Below are positions 16,925-26,064 of a DNA stretch of 64,000 nucleotides, piece by piece (position 1 is the stretch's first letter; each line of letters opens with the position of its first letter). Both the position numbers and the translations under genes were made by a program. Location: positions 68,990 through 132,989 of the forward strand of contig JAEWMS010000030.1 in the NCBI GenBank assembly GCA_023393115.1. Direction: 5' to 3'. This stretch comes from Bacillota bacterium. GTDB lineage: Bacteria > Bacillota > Clostridia > Acetivibrionales > DSM-1351. The notes below the pieces were generated by a model. It ran no database searches. It worked only from the letters and a program-made list of their open reading frames with translations, and was not told where the DNA came from.

Positions 16925-18403
16925 TTAAATGACTTCTATGGTAACCACCGATTTTGAGGGTATACCTCCGGTAATATGATTTTTTGACAGTTGAATATTT
17001 TCAAAAGTTTCAATTTTTACATTATTTGAAGCCTCGAAAGTATTTTTTGCATTCATACTGTTTGAGGATATTATCTTAGCATTACAACTTTGCACCTCTA
17101 GCCCTCTGATATCTATATTAATATCAACAGCCTGGGAGGGATTTAGATTACAAATTGAAACATGTATTTTTCCTTCCTTGTCCATTGAGGAGGATACACT
17201 CAGCTGAGGAATATTCTCTCCATTAAACGAGTATTCCGGGCTTTCGAAATCCATCGATAAGAGATCTGCATCGTGATGTACCTTGTACATGTCGAATACA
17301 TGATACGTCGGGGTCAAAAGTATTTTCTCCCCTTCTGTGAGAATGACAGACTGCAGCACATTAATAATCTGTGCTATATTAGCCATTTGTACTCTGTCGC
17401 AATGGTTGTTGAACAGGTTGAAATGGATTCCTGCCACCAACGCGTCTCTGAGAGTATTTTGCTGATAAAGGAACCCTGGATTTGTTCCGGGCTCGACGCC
17501 GAACCAGGTACCCCACTCATCAACTATCAAACCCACCTTTTTCTCAGAGTCATATTTGTCCATAATGTTGGAATGCTTTGTTACAAGTTCATCCATGTAA
17601 AGGGCATTCTGCATTACCGAAAACCATTCATTTTCCTCAAACTCGGTAGCAGATCCCTGTATAGACCAATCCTTTGAAACTCTTGTGTAATAATGGAGAC
17701 TTAGACCATCCATTTGTTTCCCGGCCTCTCTCATTAAAACCTCAGTCCAGTGATAGTCATCAACCGATGCACCCCCGGCAATTTTATATATCTTATTCTC
17801 TCCGAAGTTTCTTACGTATGTTGCATACCTGCGATATTGGTCGGCATAATACTCGGCACGCATATTTCCGCCGCAGCCCCAGTTCTCATTACCTACTCCA
17901 AAATATTTAAGCTGCCAGGGATTCGGCTTTCCGTTTGCCTTTCGTAATTCAGTCATAGGTGATTTTCCATCAAAGGTGATATACTCTACCCATTGCTGCA
18001 TCTCCTTAACGGTACCGCTTCCTACATTACCGCATATATACGGCTCAGCACCTATTAATTCACAGAATTCTAAAAACTCATGAGTACCAAAATGGTTGTT
18101 TTCAACTACGCCGCCCCAGTGGGTATTAACCATGCAAGGTCTGCTTTCCTTTGGACCGATTCCGTCCATCCAGTGATATTCATCGGCAAAACATCCTCCC
18201 GGCCATCTCAGAACAGGAATTTCTAATTTTTTAAGAGCTTCTATTACATCGGTGCGAAAGCCTTTTATATTTGGAATGGGGGAATTCTCCCCCACCCATA
18301 TTCCCTCGTAAATACATCGTCCAAGATGTTCTGAAAAATGACCGTATATGTTTTTATTTATTTTGCCCTTTTTTATATCAGCATTCAAAATCATTTTAGC
18401 CAT
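16925..18403 (-). CDS. abfA: GH51 alpha-L-arabinofuranosidase
   Basis: Hydrolyses terminal alpha-L-arabinofuranosyl groups from arabinoxylan and arabinan oligosaccharides with retention. The acid/base E173 lies in FGVGNENWG and the nucleophile E296 in IVDEWGTW, close to the positions known in Geobacillus AbfA (175 and 294). The barrel precedes a C-terminal beta-sandwich. From the ATG at 18403, preceded by AGGAG, it is 492 residues, a normal length; an upstream ATG at 18442 lacks a good ribosome site. No signal peptide, so it works on imported substrate. It is co-directional with the GH43 and ABC genes upstream and supplies arabinose to the ara enzymes. Confidence 0.94.
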   Translation of the reverse strand: MAKMILNADIKKGKINKNIYGHFSEHLGRCIYEGIWVGENSPIPNIKGFRTDVIEALKKLEIPVLRWPGGCFADEYHWMDGIGPKESRPCMVNTHWGGVVENNHFGTHEFLEFCELIGAEPYICGNVGSGTVKEMQQWVEYITFDGKSPMTELRKANGKPNPWQLKYFGVGNENWGCGGNMRAEYYADQYRRYATYVRNFGENKIYKIAGGASVDDYHWTEVLMREAGKQMDGLSLHYYTRVSKDWSIQGSATEFEENEWFSVMQNALYMDELVTKHSNIMDKYDSEKKVGLIVDEWGTWFGVEPGTNPGFLYQQNTLRDALVAGIHFNLFNNHCDRVQMANIAQIINVLQSVILTEGEKILLTPTYHVFDMYKVHHDADLLSMDFESPEYSFNGENIPQLSVSSSMDKEGKIHVSICNLNPSQAVDINIDIRGLEVQSCNAKIISSNSMNAKNTFEASNNVKIETFENIQLSKNHITGGIPSKSVVTIEVI

Positions 18404-18465
18404 AAGCAACTCTCCTATTCTGAATAACTTTACATCATGCACAATTATACCTTAGTCAATAAAGT

Positions 18466-20262
18466 TTAATCAATAATCAGCTTTGTAGATAGCCTTCGGA
18501 GTTCGGGCTTCACGTCCCTTTCCTCAGTTAAATCTAGTACGGGATATCCATCTATATCAAAATGTACACGCCTCAAACCAGTACTTCTTGGTCCATCTAC
18601 TCCTGGTCTTGCATGATATGCATTCCATATTACTCCCTTATCATCGGTTACAAATGAAATATGTCCAGGACCAAATTCTCCAAGAACACTTCTGCTGGTA
18701 AGCAGTGGATAATTGAGCTTTGTCCAGCTTCCAGGTTCGAGAAGCGGCGCGCCAGGTTCTGCTGTAAGCAGTCCCACTACATAGGTTGAGTCTACCAATG
18801 CGCTTGCAAAGGTTAGAAACAGTTTTTTATCGGTTATAAGTGCAAAGGGACCCTCGTCAACAAAAACATGATTATTTGCCCAGCCATAGTCCGGCTTTGT
18901 AAGCAAAACAGGGTCTGAAGTAAGTTTCCAGGGTTCACTTGGGTCTATTTTTGCGATATATATCCATGCTCCCAGATCCACAGGGATAAACTGTCTCTCG
19001 GACCAGGCAACATAGTATTCGTTATTCCATGGTATGACAGTCATGTCTAGGGAAATAACCTTTCCCTCCTGACATAAAAAAGTGCCGTCCCTTTTCAGAA
19101 CCCGCTGTGGTATGGACCAATCTTCCCTTTTGGATGGATTTCCACCCCTCTTCAATTTCATAACATGGGATTCGATATAGAAAAATTCGCTGGATGTAGC
19201 CGCATGAAAAATATATAAGTCTTCGCCAATTTCATGAAACTCGGGTGCCCAAAGAAAACCTTTTATATGCTCATATGTATATGCATCTAATAAAAGCTTT
19301 TCTTCGGAATTCACAAGACCTGAAATTGAGTCGGCTTCTCTTATATACAAGGAATTGTTCCCGTCAGCATCATTGGTGGCAATGAAATAATACTTCCCCC
19401 TCCATTTTTTTATACACGGATCGGCACGGTTAATAGCCACGGGAAACTTATAATGCTCCTGATGGACTGTACCTGTTATACCATATATGCCTTTTTGGCT
19501 CCAGTCAATTCCATCGGTATCCCAGTCAATAGTCTTATATGCTGTTGTACCGTCATTATATATGGCCATTGCTTTTAGGTTTTTTAATTCCTCCGGGGAA
19601 CCGGCCTTAACCTCTTTTGGGAACTCCATAGCTATATTTAGTGGGGTAGAAAGCTTATATTTCAGCCTGTCACCTATTGCATCCGGCAAGGCTAGCACAT
19701 TGCCCGGTATGATTCCCTCAATTTCTGTATCATACTTTTGTATTTTGAACTCTTGAATCTGTTCGGGTTTAGAGGCTGCCTTCAGGGAGTACAAATCTGT
19801 CATTTCTACTCTAAACCATTTCCCATCCTGATTCCAGCAGAGTTCGTAAACCTTCCGGGATTTATCGAAGTAACAGGTAACCTCCTGTATAAACCCGTCG
19901 AAATAAAGTTCAATTAGACCAACTTCGGTGTATTGAAGGAAATCTTTCGTTACAAAGAACAATACCTTACCCAAGCTTTCTGCATCATCACTGCCATCAG
20001 CCTGGGTGCGCACTGCTACGATTCCGAAGGAACCATCCTCCATACTGAAAGCATAGGGACTTTTCAAACACTTGGCATTCATTGTACCATCTTCATTGTC
20101 AGTGGCCTTTGCAAATAATACTCCGGAGTTGTGATTCAATGGCTCAAAATGCCTGCAATCCTCACTATATGCCAAATGCATGCTGTAAGCCAGCTTTGCT
20201 GAATAAATCATCTCATCCTGGGGTTCTCTTGTATAACAGAGAATATATTTTCCATTGCTCAT
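18466..20262 (-). CDS. GH43-family glycosidase with N-terminal accessory propeller-like and Ig-like domains
   Basis: Probably an arabinofuranosidase or xylosidase. Residues 1-200 form an incomplete propeller-like region, residues about 205-265 an Ig-like (Big_4-type) module beginning PLNIAMEFPKEV, and residues about 270-590 the GH43 catalytic propeller. The likely catalytic base is D281 in INRADPCI; E341 in FLWAPEFHEI is another candidate active-site acid. No signal peptide. AGGAGG lies ten bases before the ATG. It directly follows the two ABC permease genes with a 39-base gap and precedes the GH51 gene, so it belongs to the arabinoxylan import and degradation operon. The exact subfamily is uncertain. 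Confidence 0.82.
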   Translation of the reverse strand: MSNGKYILCYTREPQDEMIYSAKLAYSMHLAYSEDCRHFEPLNHNSGVLFAKATDNEDGTMNAKCLKSPYAFSMEDGSFGIVAVRTQADGSDDAESLGKVLFFVTKDFLQYTEVGLIELYFDGFIQEVTCYFDKSRKVYELCWNQDGKWFRVEMTDLYSLKAASKPEQIQEFKIQKYDTEIEGIIPGNVLALPDAIGDRLKYKLSTPLNIAMEFPKEVKAGSPEELKNLKAMAIYNDGTTAYKTIDWDTDGIDWSQKGIYGITGTVHQEHYKFPVAINRADPCIKKWRGKYYFIATNDADGNNSLYIREADSISGLVNSEEKLLLDAYTYEHIKGFLWAPEFHEIGEDLYIFHAATSSEFFYIESHVMKLKRGGNPSKREDWSIPQRVLKRDGTFLCQEGKVISLDMTVIPWNNEYYVAWSERQFIPVDLGAWIYIAKIDPSEPWKLTSDPVLLTKPDYGWANNHVFVDEGPFALITDKKLFLTFASALVDSTYVVGLLTAEPGAPLLEPGSWTKLNYPLLTSRSVLGEFGPGHISFVTDDKGVIWNAYHARPGVDGPRSTGLRRVHFDIDGYPVLDLTEERDVKPELRRLSTKLIID

Positions 20263-20301
20263 TTACTTTAATCCTCCTCGGATTACTGCTTTCGTTATAT
20301 A

Positions 20302-21183
20302 TTAGCCCTTTACACCGCCCAGTACTATACCCTTTACGAAATATTTCTGAAGGAAGGGGTAGACCAGTATTATCGGAAGTGTACCAAGGAAGATTTGAGA
20401 AGACCTCAATGTTTTGTCAGAAATTGTAGCAAGTTCAGAGATTTCCTGTCTGGACAGCATACTATAAGATCTTTGAACTACAATAGTCTGTATATAACTT
20501 TGGAGGGGATAATTATCTGCATTATTCATAAGGATCAAACCATCAAACCAGCTGTTCCAATGTCCCACAAGGGAAAACAGAGTAATAGTTGCAAGTGAAG
20601 GAGTTGAAACAGGTACATAGATTCTCCAAAGAGTTGTCCAGTGCCCGGCTCCATCTATAAATGCTGCTTCGCTTAGTTCTTTTGGTATTTCTCTGAAGAA
20701 ATTCAAAAGTAATATTACACTGAAAACAGGTACAGCTCCTGGAAGAACTAATGCCCATAAGCTATCCAGCAAGCCAGCTTCCTTGATTACGATATACCAT
20801 GGAATCAAGCCTCCGCTGAAAAGCATAGTTATAAAAAATGCCCATGCATAAAAGGTACGGAACTTAAATTCTGATTTTTCCTTTGATAAAGGATATGCAC
20901 ATAATATTGTTAGAACAAGGTTAACTACTCCACCCAGTGCTATTCTTTCAGCAGATACGAGCATTGAGTTCCAGAAAGCAGCTCTTTTGGCAACATAGTT
21001 GTATGAATTCAATGTGAACTCTACCGGCCAAAAAACAACCTTACCGGCTGATGCGGCTGCGCTGGAGCTGAAGGATACAGCTAAAATATGAATAAGTGGT
21101 ATAACGCACAGCAGTGCCGAAAGAATAAGGAAAATGCTGTTTACTATTGTAAATACACTAAGCTTTTTTCTTTTTTGCTTCAA
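20302..21183 (-). CDS. Carbohydrate ABC transporter permease (YtcP/LplC type)
   Basis: One of the two membrane subunits of a sugar importer. The 293-residue protein has about six transmembrane helices and the EAA loop EAAFIDGAGHWTTLWRIYVP, which docks to the ATPase. The C-terminus PFLQKYFVKGIVLGGVKG is characteristic of this subfamily. Translation begins at TTG (21183), with GGGAGG eight bases upstream. It follows its partner permease by 14 bases and precedes GH43. No ATPase gene is in the operon, as is common where a shared MsmK-type ATPase is used. Confidence 0.92.
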   Translation of the reverse strand: MKQKRKKLSVFTIVNSIFLILSALLCVIPLIHILAVSFSSSAAASAGKVVFWPVEFTLNSYNYVAKRAAFWNSMLVSAERIALGGVVNLVLTILCAYPLSKEKSEFKFRTFYAWAFFITMLFSGGLIPWYIVIKEAGLLDSLWALVLPGAVPVFSVILLLNFFREIPKELSEAAFIDGAGHWTTLWRIYVPVSTPSLATITLFSLVGHWNSWFDGLILMNNADNYPLQSYIQTIVVQRSYSMLSRQEISELATISDKTLRSSQIFLGTLPIILVYPFLQKYFVKGIVLGGVKG

Positions 21184-21197
21184 TTGTATAACCTCCC

Positions 21198-22100
21198 TTA
21201 GAAAATCCTATAATCTGCGAATTTATAAGCACAGAAGTAGGATACTGAAATAAGCGTGAACGAAACTACAGATTTAAACAGTCCGACAGCGGTTGCCACT
21301 CCATACTGCGCATCAAGTAGACCTATTCTATATACAAAGGTGTCTATAATATCTCCGCTTTCATATACTGGAGGACTATATAAATTGAATATCTGGTCAA
21401 AACCAGCATTCAAAAGATTTCCAAGATTTAATACCGTGAGTAGTACAATAACCATTTTCATACCTGGTAAGGTAATATTCAAAATCTGTTTCCACCTGCT
21501 GGCTCCATCAATACGTGCTGCTTCATACAAACTTGGATCAATTCCGGTAATTGCGGCCAGGTATATTATTGTACCGTAACCAAACTCCTTCCATGTTTCT
21601 GTAAACACCATGGTTCCCTGAAACCATTTATTATCGCCCAGAAAGAATATAGGATCAAAACCGAGCAATTGTATAAATTTATTTACTATCCCATCTGAAG
21701 GTGACAAAATATCAATTAAAATCCCCCCAAGTACAACCCACGACAGGAAGTGGGGAAGATATATAAGCGTTTGAACACTTCTTTTTAATCCATTATGTGT
21801 TACTTCGTTAATAAGAATTGCAAATATTATTGGAATAACGAGCCCTAGAATAATTTTCCACACTGCAATAAAAATTGTATTCCATACTACACTGCCAAAG
21901 TTCGGCAAATCAAGGACATATCTAAAATTGTCAAGCCCTATCCATTTTTGATTTCCAAATAGGCCTTTAGCTGGAATAAACTTTTGAAATGCAATTACAA
22001 TACCAGCCATAGGGATATAACTGAATATTAATAAAATGATAAATCCCGGGAGAATCATCAGATGCAAGGGTAGTTGTTTTTTTAGAGATGTGTTTTTCAA
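21198..22100 (-). CDS. Carbohydrate ABC transporter permease (LplB type)
   Basis: Partner permease of the arabinoxylan-oligosaccharide importer. It is 300 residues with six predicted helices, an N-terminal FIILLIFSYIPMAGIVIAFQ helix typical of LplB proteins, and the EAA loop EAARIDGASRWKQILNITLP. The start appears to be TTG (22100) after a GGGGG ribosome site. It follows the solute-binding protein gene with a 161-base gap containing a stem-loop that may set the ratio between binding protein and permeases. Confidence 0.92.
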   Translation of the reverse strand: MKNTSLKKQLPLHLMILPGFIILLIFSYIPMAGIVIAFQKFIPAKGLFGNQKWIGLDNFRYVLDLPNFGSVVWNTIFIAVWKIILGLVIPIIFAILINEVTHNGLKRSVQTLIYLPHFLSWVVLGGILIDILSPSDGIVNKFIQLLGFDPIFFLGDNKWFQGTMVFTETWKEFGYGTIIYLAAITGIDPSLYEAARIDGASRWKQILNITLPGMKMVIVLLTVLNLGNLLNAGFDQIFNLYSPPVYESGDIIDTFVYRIGLLDAQYGVATAVGLFKSVVSFTLISVSYFCAYKFADYRIF

Positions 22101-22167
22101 GCTAATGCCCCCTAATCAAAATATATATTATTGCTATGCTGACTAATAAATCATTTCAGGTAGACAA

Positions 22168-22204
22168 GAAGGAAAGGATATGCAATTCATTGGTCCTTTC
22201 CTTC
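22168..22204. promoter_or_regulatory. Stem-loop between solute-binding protein and permease genes
   Basis: GAAGGAAAGGA (22168-22178) and TCCTTTCCTTC (22194-22204) form an 11-bp perfect stem. There is no strong T-run, so partial termination or mRNA stabilisation of the upstream gene is more likely than a full stop. Confidence 0.5.
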
Positions 22205-22261
22205 CTTCTATCTGGTTAACCTAACTTTCCCAAACTAATTTTACTTTCTATCTTGCTAAGC

Positions 22262-23983
22262 TTACTTTGCTTTAACGGAATCGTACCATTCGTTAACTTC
22301 TTTTGTCATAGTTTCTCCACCCAACTTGTTCCAGTCACTGACGAATTTATCAAACTCATCAATGGAGGCAGAACCCATTATTATCTTAACGAATACTTCT
22401 TTTTCCATTTTATCTAAAGTTGTCTTCTTTTCAGCCATTGTTGGAGTTGGTGCCCCGGTGAACTTTTCTGGCAAGAGCTGACCATTATTCTTGTAATCAA
22501 CCATGTTGAGGAAAGCACCTTTCTTACCATAGATTTTCTCCCATCCCCACATTGCATCGTCGCCCTTTTCATAGGCTTCAATATTACCTTGAATAATCTT
22601 AGCTTCTCCGGCCAATTTGCTGAAATCACCAGTTTTTCTAGCATCATCTATTGCTATAAATGCTTCAAGATTTTTAAAGGAAGGAGCTGGTGCTACAGGA
22701 GATAACTTCCAAACTCCAACTGCACCATTTTCTACAGGCATATAGTACTTGTTGAAGTCAGCAGTCTCGCCCCAGTTCTTTTCTACGTGCATGTTAAAGA
22801 GCTTAACAAGAGCTTCAGGGTTCTTATATCCTTTTTTTACAGCAAATATTCTTGTCTGACTAAACTTATTTGGAACCATTGCCTTCTGATCGTCAGCAGA
22901 TACTATAGGATAAGGTGTCCAGTCTGCATTCTTATCATTGTTAAAGTTACTGATCAATGGATACATAGGATTCCACTGTGCTCCGTAATCCAAACCAAAT
23001 TTGCCGGCTATTACAGTTTCAGCTACTTTTCCGCCGTCCTTAACTCCGAATTCAGGGTCAATCTGTCCTGCTTTATACATTTCTGCAAGTTTCTGAAGAG
23101 CTACTTTTGTTTCTGGAAGGGTACTTCCCCATACAAGCTTTCCTGAGTTGTCCTCTATCCACATATTGGGATATGCGTGATAGCCTGCAAAGAATCCTTC
23201 AGTTCCCATAGCTCCACTGTATATGTCTTTTGTAACTGGAAGACCATAAGTATCGTTCTTTCCATTTCCATCTGGATCTTTGGTTGTAAATGCTTCTGCA
23301 ATTTTCAGCACATCATCCATTGTCTTTGGTGCTTCCAGGTTTAATTTCTTAAGCCAGTCATTTCTTATCCAGAGGTACTGTGTAGTTTCATTCATTGCAA
23401 CAGGTTCTGGAATAGCCATCATTTTACCGTCGAAAGTTACCGAGTCAATATTACCGGTACCTTCTTCATTCATAACTTTCTTAAACTGTTCTGAAGCATA
23501 ATCGTTGTAATATTGTGTCATATCCTCAACCATATCGGAATCAACAAGCTGCTTAAGCTGTGATGGATTGACAAGCACAACGTCAGGAAGGTCTCCTGAT
23601 GCCAGGGTAACATTTATTTTTTGGAGGTACGCATCAGATGTTTCGTTTCCTTTTACTGTCCATGCATATTTTACGTTTATACCAAGTTCATCCTTGTAAA
23701 CTTTTGTCCAACGGTTGTCTTCCAATGTGTCTTCCGGTACTTTTGGCAAAACATTAGCAGCGAGATCGTCATCTATTCCTCTTACGAAGGTAATGTCAAT
23801 TGCAGGTTCATACTTACCCAAGGGATCCTTGTTTGCTTCTGCTGTTGATGCTGTTGAAGTACTCTGACCTGATGGTGCAGTATTTTCTGATGAGTTTTCA
23901 TTACCGCAAGCTGCTAATATTGCTGCTGACATTGATACAGCTAGTGCTAATGATACAGCTTTTTTCAAATAATTAAACTTCAT
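22262..23983 (-). CDS. Extracellular solute-binding lipoprotein of the arabinoxylan ABC importer (copy 1)
   Basis: Captures oligosaccharide outside the membrane and delivers it to the permeases. The lipoprotein signal ends ILAAC with lipidated C26, followed by a serine/threonine-rich linker and the LplA-type large binding domain (573 residues in all). It is closely similar throughout to the neighbouring gene at 24287-26011; shared blocks include KVYKDELGINVKYAWTV and QKINVTLASGDLPDV. AGGAGG precedes the ATG. It has its own predicted promoter with two direct repeats in front and is followed by the permeases, so it is likely the main, inducible binding protein. Confidence 0.92.
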   Translation of the reverse strand: MKFNYLKKAVSLALAVSMSAAILAACGNENSSENTAPSGQSTSTASTAEANKDPLGKYEPAIDITFVRGIDDDLAANVLPKVPEDTLEDNRWTKVYKDELGINVKYAWTVKGNETSDAYLQKINVTLASGDLPDVVLVNPSQLKQLVDSDMVEDMTQYYNDYASEQFKKVMNEEGTGNIDSVTFDGKMMAIPEPVAMNETTQYLWIRNDWLKKLNLEAPKTMDDVLKIAEAFTTKDPDGNGKNDTYGLPVTKDIYSGAMGTEGFFAGYHAYPNMWIEDNSGKLVWGSTLPETKVALQKLAEMYKAGQIDPEFGVKDGGKVAETVIAGKFGLDYGAQWNPMYPLISNFNNDKNADWTPYPIVSADDQKAMVPNKFSQTRIFAVKKGYKNPEALVKLFNMHVEKNWGETADFNKYYMPVENGAVGVWKLSPVAPAPSFKNLEAFIAIDDARKTGDFSKLAGEAKIIQGNIEAYEKGDDAMWGWEKIYGKKGAFLNMVDYKNNGQLLPEKFTGAPTPTMAEKKTTLDKMEKEVFVKIIMGSASIDEFDKFVSDWNKLGGETMTKEVNEWYDSVKAK

Positions 23984-24031
23984 TTTCCTTCCTCCTGAAT
24001 ATTTTATTTAGTTCTTCGAGGCCTCATCTAT

Positions 24032-24060
24032 ATTATAGGAGTGATATTCCTTCAATACTA
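24032..24060 (-). promoter_or_regulatory. Predicted activator-dependent promoter of the solute-binding protein gene
   Basis: On the minus strand TATAAT (24032-24037) is a perfect -10, but the hexamer 17 bases upstream (TAGTAT, 24055-24060) is a poor -35. The direct repeats begin two bases beyond it, the arrangement expected for activation by an AraC-type regulator. Confidence 0.5.
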
Positions 24061-24061
24061 C

Positions 24062-24094
24062 GAACATGTTTTTACATCGTTAACTTTTGTTTAC
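24062..24094. promoter_or_regulatory. Direct repeat A, probable YesN-type regulator site
   Basis: A 33-base element matching the element at 24124-24156 in 28 of 33 positions, on the same strand and 62 bases apart, close to six helical turns. Its inner edge abuts the weak -35. The adjacent AraC-type response regulator is the natural candidate to bind it. Confidence 0.55.
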
Positions 24095-24123
24095 AAAGTT
24101 CAAAATTTATTCACAAAAACATA

Positions 24124-24156
24124 GAACACATTTTTACCTCCTTAACATTTGTTTAC
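24124..24156. promoter_or_regulatory. Direct repeat B, probable YesN-type regulator site
   Basis: Second copy of the 33-base element. Conserved blocks include TTTTTAC and TTTGTTTAC. The 62-base periodicity places both copies on the same face of the helix. Confidence 0.55.
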
Positions 24157-24205
24157 CTTTTGTAAAAAAAGTAACAAAGTAAGCGGTCCAATATATATAT
24201 TTTGA

Positions 24206-24241
24206 ACAAAAAAACGGATTTAACCCCAATGAGTTAAATCC
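24206..24241 (-). terminator. Rho-independent terminator after solute-binding protein copy 2
   Basis: On the minus strand GGATTTAAC and GTTAAATCC form a 9-bp stem with an 8-base loop followed by seven T residues. It separates the kinase-regulator-copy 2 transcript from the promoter of copy 1. Confidence 0.8.
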
Positions 24242-24286
24242 AAAATACACCTATTATCAAAGTAATTACAGAAAATAATAGAATTT

Positions 24287-26011
24287 TTACTTTATTAAAT
24301 CATACCAACTATTTACTTCCTCTGTTATTTCTTCTCCGCCTATTTCATACCAGTCAGCTACAAACTTGTCGAATTCCTCAATAGGCGACTCACCCATAAT
24401 GATTTTTGTGAATACCTCTCTTTCCATCATGTCCATAGCCGCCTTTTTCTCTGCCATGGTGTTTGTTGACGCTCCAACAAATTTCTCTGGTAAAAGTTGG
24501 CCGTTAGCTTTATAGCTTTTCATAATACCCATAACACCACTTATTCCATAAATCTTTTCCCAACCCCATTTTGACTTATCACCACTGGCATAGGCATCAA
24601 GATTAGATTGTATTGCTTTTGCTTCACCATTCAAATTTGAAAAGCTATTATTTTTTCTTGCTTTTTCAATTTCCAAAAATGCATTAAGATTCTTGTAAGG
24701 AGGAGTCGGAACTACAGGGGAAAACTTCCAAACTCCTGCTCCGTCGTTTTCAGCAGGCATAAAGAATTTATTGAAATCTGCCGTTTTACCCCAATTTTTC
24801 TCAAGATGCATGTTTATAAGCTTTACCAATGCCTCAGGATGGGGATAGCCTTTTTTAACGGCGAATATTCTTGTCTGGTTGTATTTCAAAGGGACCATAA
24901 CCTTGTTATTATCAGCGGAAACAAGGGGATATCCTGTCCAATCAGCATTATTGTCATTATTGAAACTATTTATTAAGGGATACATTGGGCTCCACTGTGC
25001 CCCAAACACTATTCCAACTTCACCTTTCGCAATAGCTTCAGCTACCTTGCTTCCGTCCTTTACACTAAACTCACTGTCTATTTGACCAGACTTATACATC
25101 TCAGCAAGTTTGCTCAGTACTTTTTTTGTTTCGGGTAATGTACTTCCCCACACCAATCTATCCGAATGGTCTTCTATCCACATATTGGGATATGAGTGAT
25201 AACCGGCGAAAAATCCCTCTATTGTCATAGTACCCCCGTATAAATCCTTTGTAATAGCCAAACCGTGTGTGTCATGCTTGCCATTTCTGTCAGGGTCCTG
25301 GTTGGTAAAAGCCTGAGATATTTCCAAAAGATCCTCCATGGACTTTGGTGCCTCCAAACCCAGGTTTTTTAACCAGTCGTTTCTTATCCATAGATAGTGA
25401 GCAGCTTCAGCATATGAATAGGGTTCGGGAATAGCCATGAGTCTACCGTCTATTGTAGCAGAATCCAAGGTTTCCGAACTCTCCTGGTTATAAATTTCCT
25501 TTGTAAAGGGTGCAGCATATCTGTCAAAGTATTCAGTCATATCTTCCACTTGCTTTGCATCGACCAACTGCCTAAGCTGGTTGGAATTAACAAGTATGAC
25601 ATCCGGTAAATCCCCTGAGGCCAGAGTAACGTTAATCTTCTGTGTAAATTGATCAGATACTTCATTACCTCTGACCGTCCATGCATACTTTACATTTATC
25701 CCTAATTCATCCTTATAAACCTTTAACCAGCGATTATCCTGAATGGTTTCACCAGGTGTCTTCGGTAACACATTCTGGGCAAAATCTTCATCTATTCCCC
25801 GTATAAAAGATATGTCTATGGGAGTAATATATTTTCCAAAAGGATCAATTTCATTCCCTTTACTGCTCTCCTGAGGTGACGAATTGCTTATCATTATTTT
25901 TTCGGACTGGTAGTTTTTATAATCATTTTCATTACACGCTGTAATAAGTCCGGTGGATATTAATAAAGCCATAACCGTCATAATGTATTTTATTGTTTTG
26001 TTTCTCTTCAC
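24287..26011 (-). CDS. Extracellular solute-binding lipoprotein (paralogue, copy 2)
   Basis: A 574-residue LplA-type binding protein nearly collinear with the gene at 22262-23983; roughly two thirds of the residues in compared blocks are identical, which points to tandem duplication. The lipoprotein signal ends LITAC with C26. It starts at GTG after GGAGG. It follows the response regulator by 53 bases and is cut off from copy 1 by a terminator, so it is probably transcribed with the two-component genes rather than with the transporter. It may act as a sensing partner of the histidine kinase or as a second-specificity binding protein; this is inference. Confidence 0.9.
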   Translation of the reverse strand: MKRNKTIKYIMTVMALLISTGLITACNENDYKNYQSEKIMISNSSPQESSKGNEIDPFGKYITPIDISFIRGIDEDFAQNVLPKTPGETIQDNRWLKVYKDELGINVKYAWTVRGNEVSDQFTQKINVTLASGDLPDVILVNSNQLRQLVDAKQVEDMTEYFDRYAAPFTKEIYNQESSETLDSATIDGRLMAIPEPYSYAEAAHYLWIRNDWLKNLGLEAPKSMEDLLEISQAFTNQDPDRNGKHDTHGLAITKDLYGGTMTIEGFFAGYHSYPNMWIEDHSDRLVWGSTLPETKKVLSKLAEMYKSGQIDSEFSVKDGSKVAEAIAKGEVGIVFGAQWSPMYPLINSFNNDNNADWTGYPLVSADNNKVMVPLKYNQTRIFAVKKGYPHPEALVKLINMHLEKNWGKTADFNKFFMPAENDGAGVWKFSPVVPTPPYKNLNAFLEIEKARKNNSFSNLNGEAKAIQSNLDAYASGDKSKWGWEKIYGISGVMGIMKSYKANGQLLPEKFVGASTNTMAEKKAAMDMMEREVFTKIIMGESPIEEFDKFVADWYEIGGEEITEEVNSWYDLIK

Positions 26012-26064
26012 TAATTACCAACCTCCAAATTCAAATTAATAAAGAGCTTTGCCTCACTATAAGG

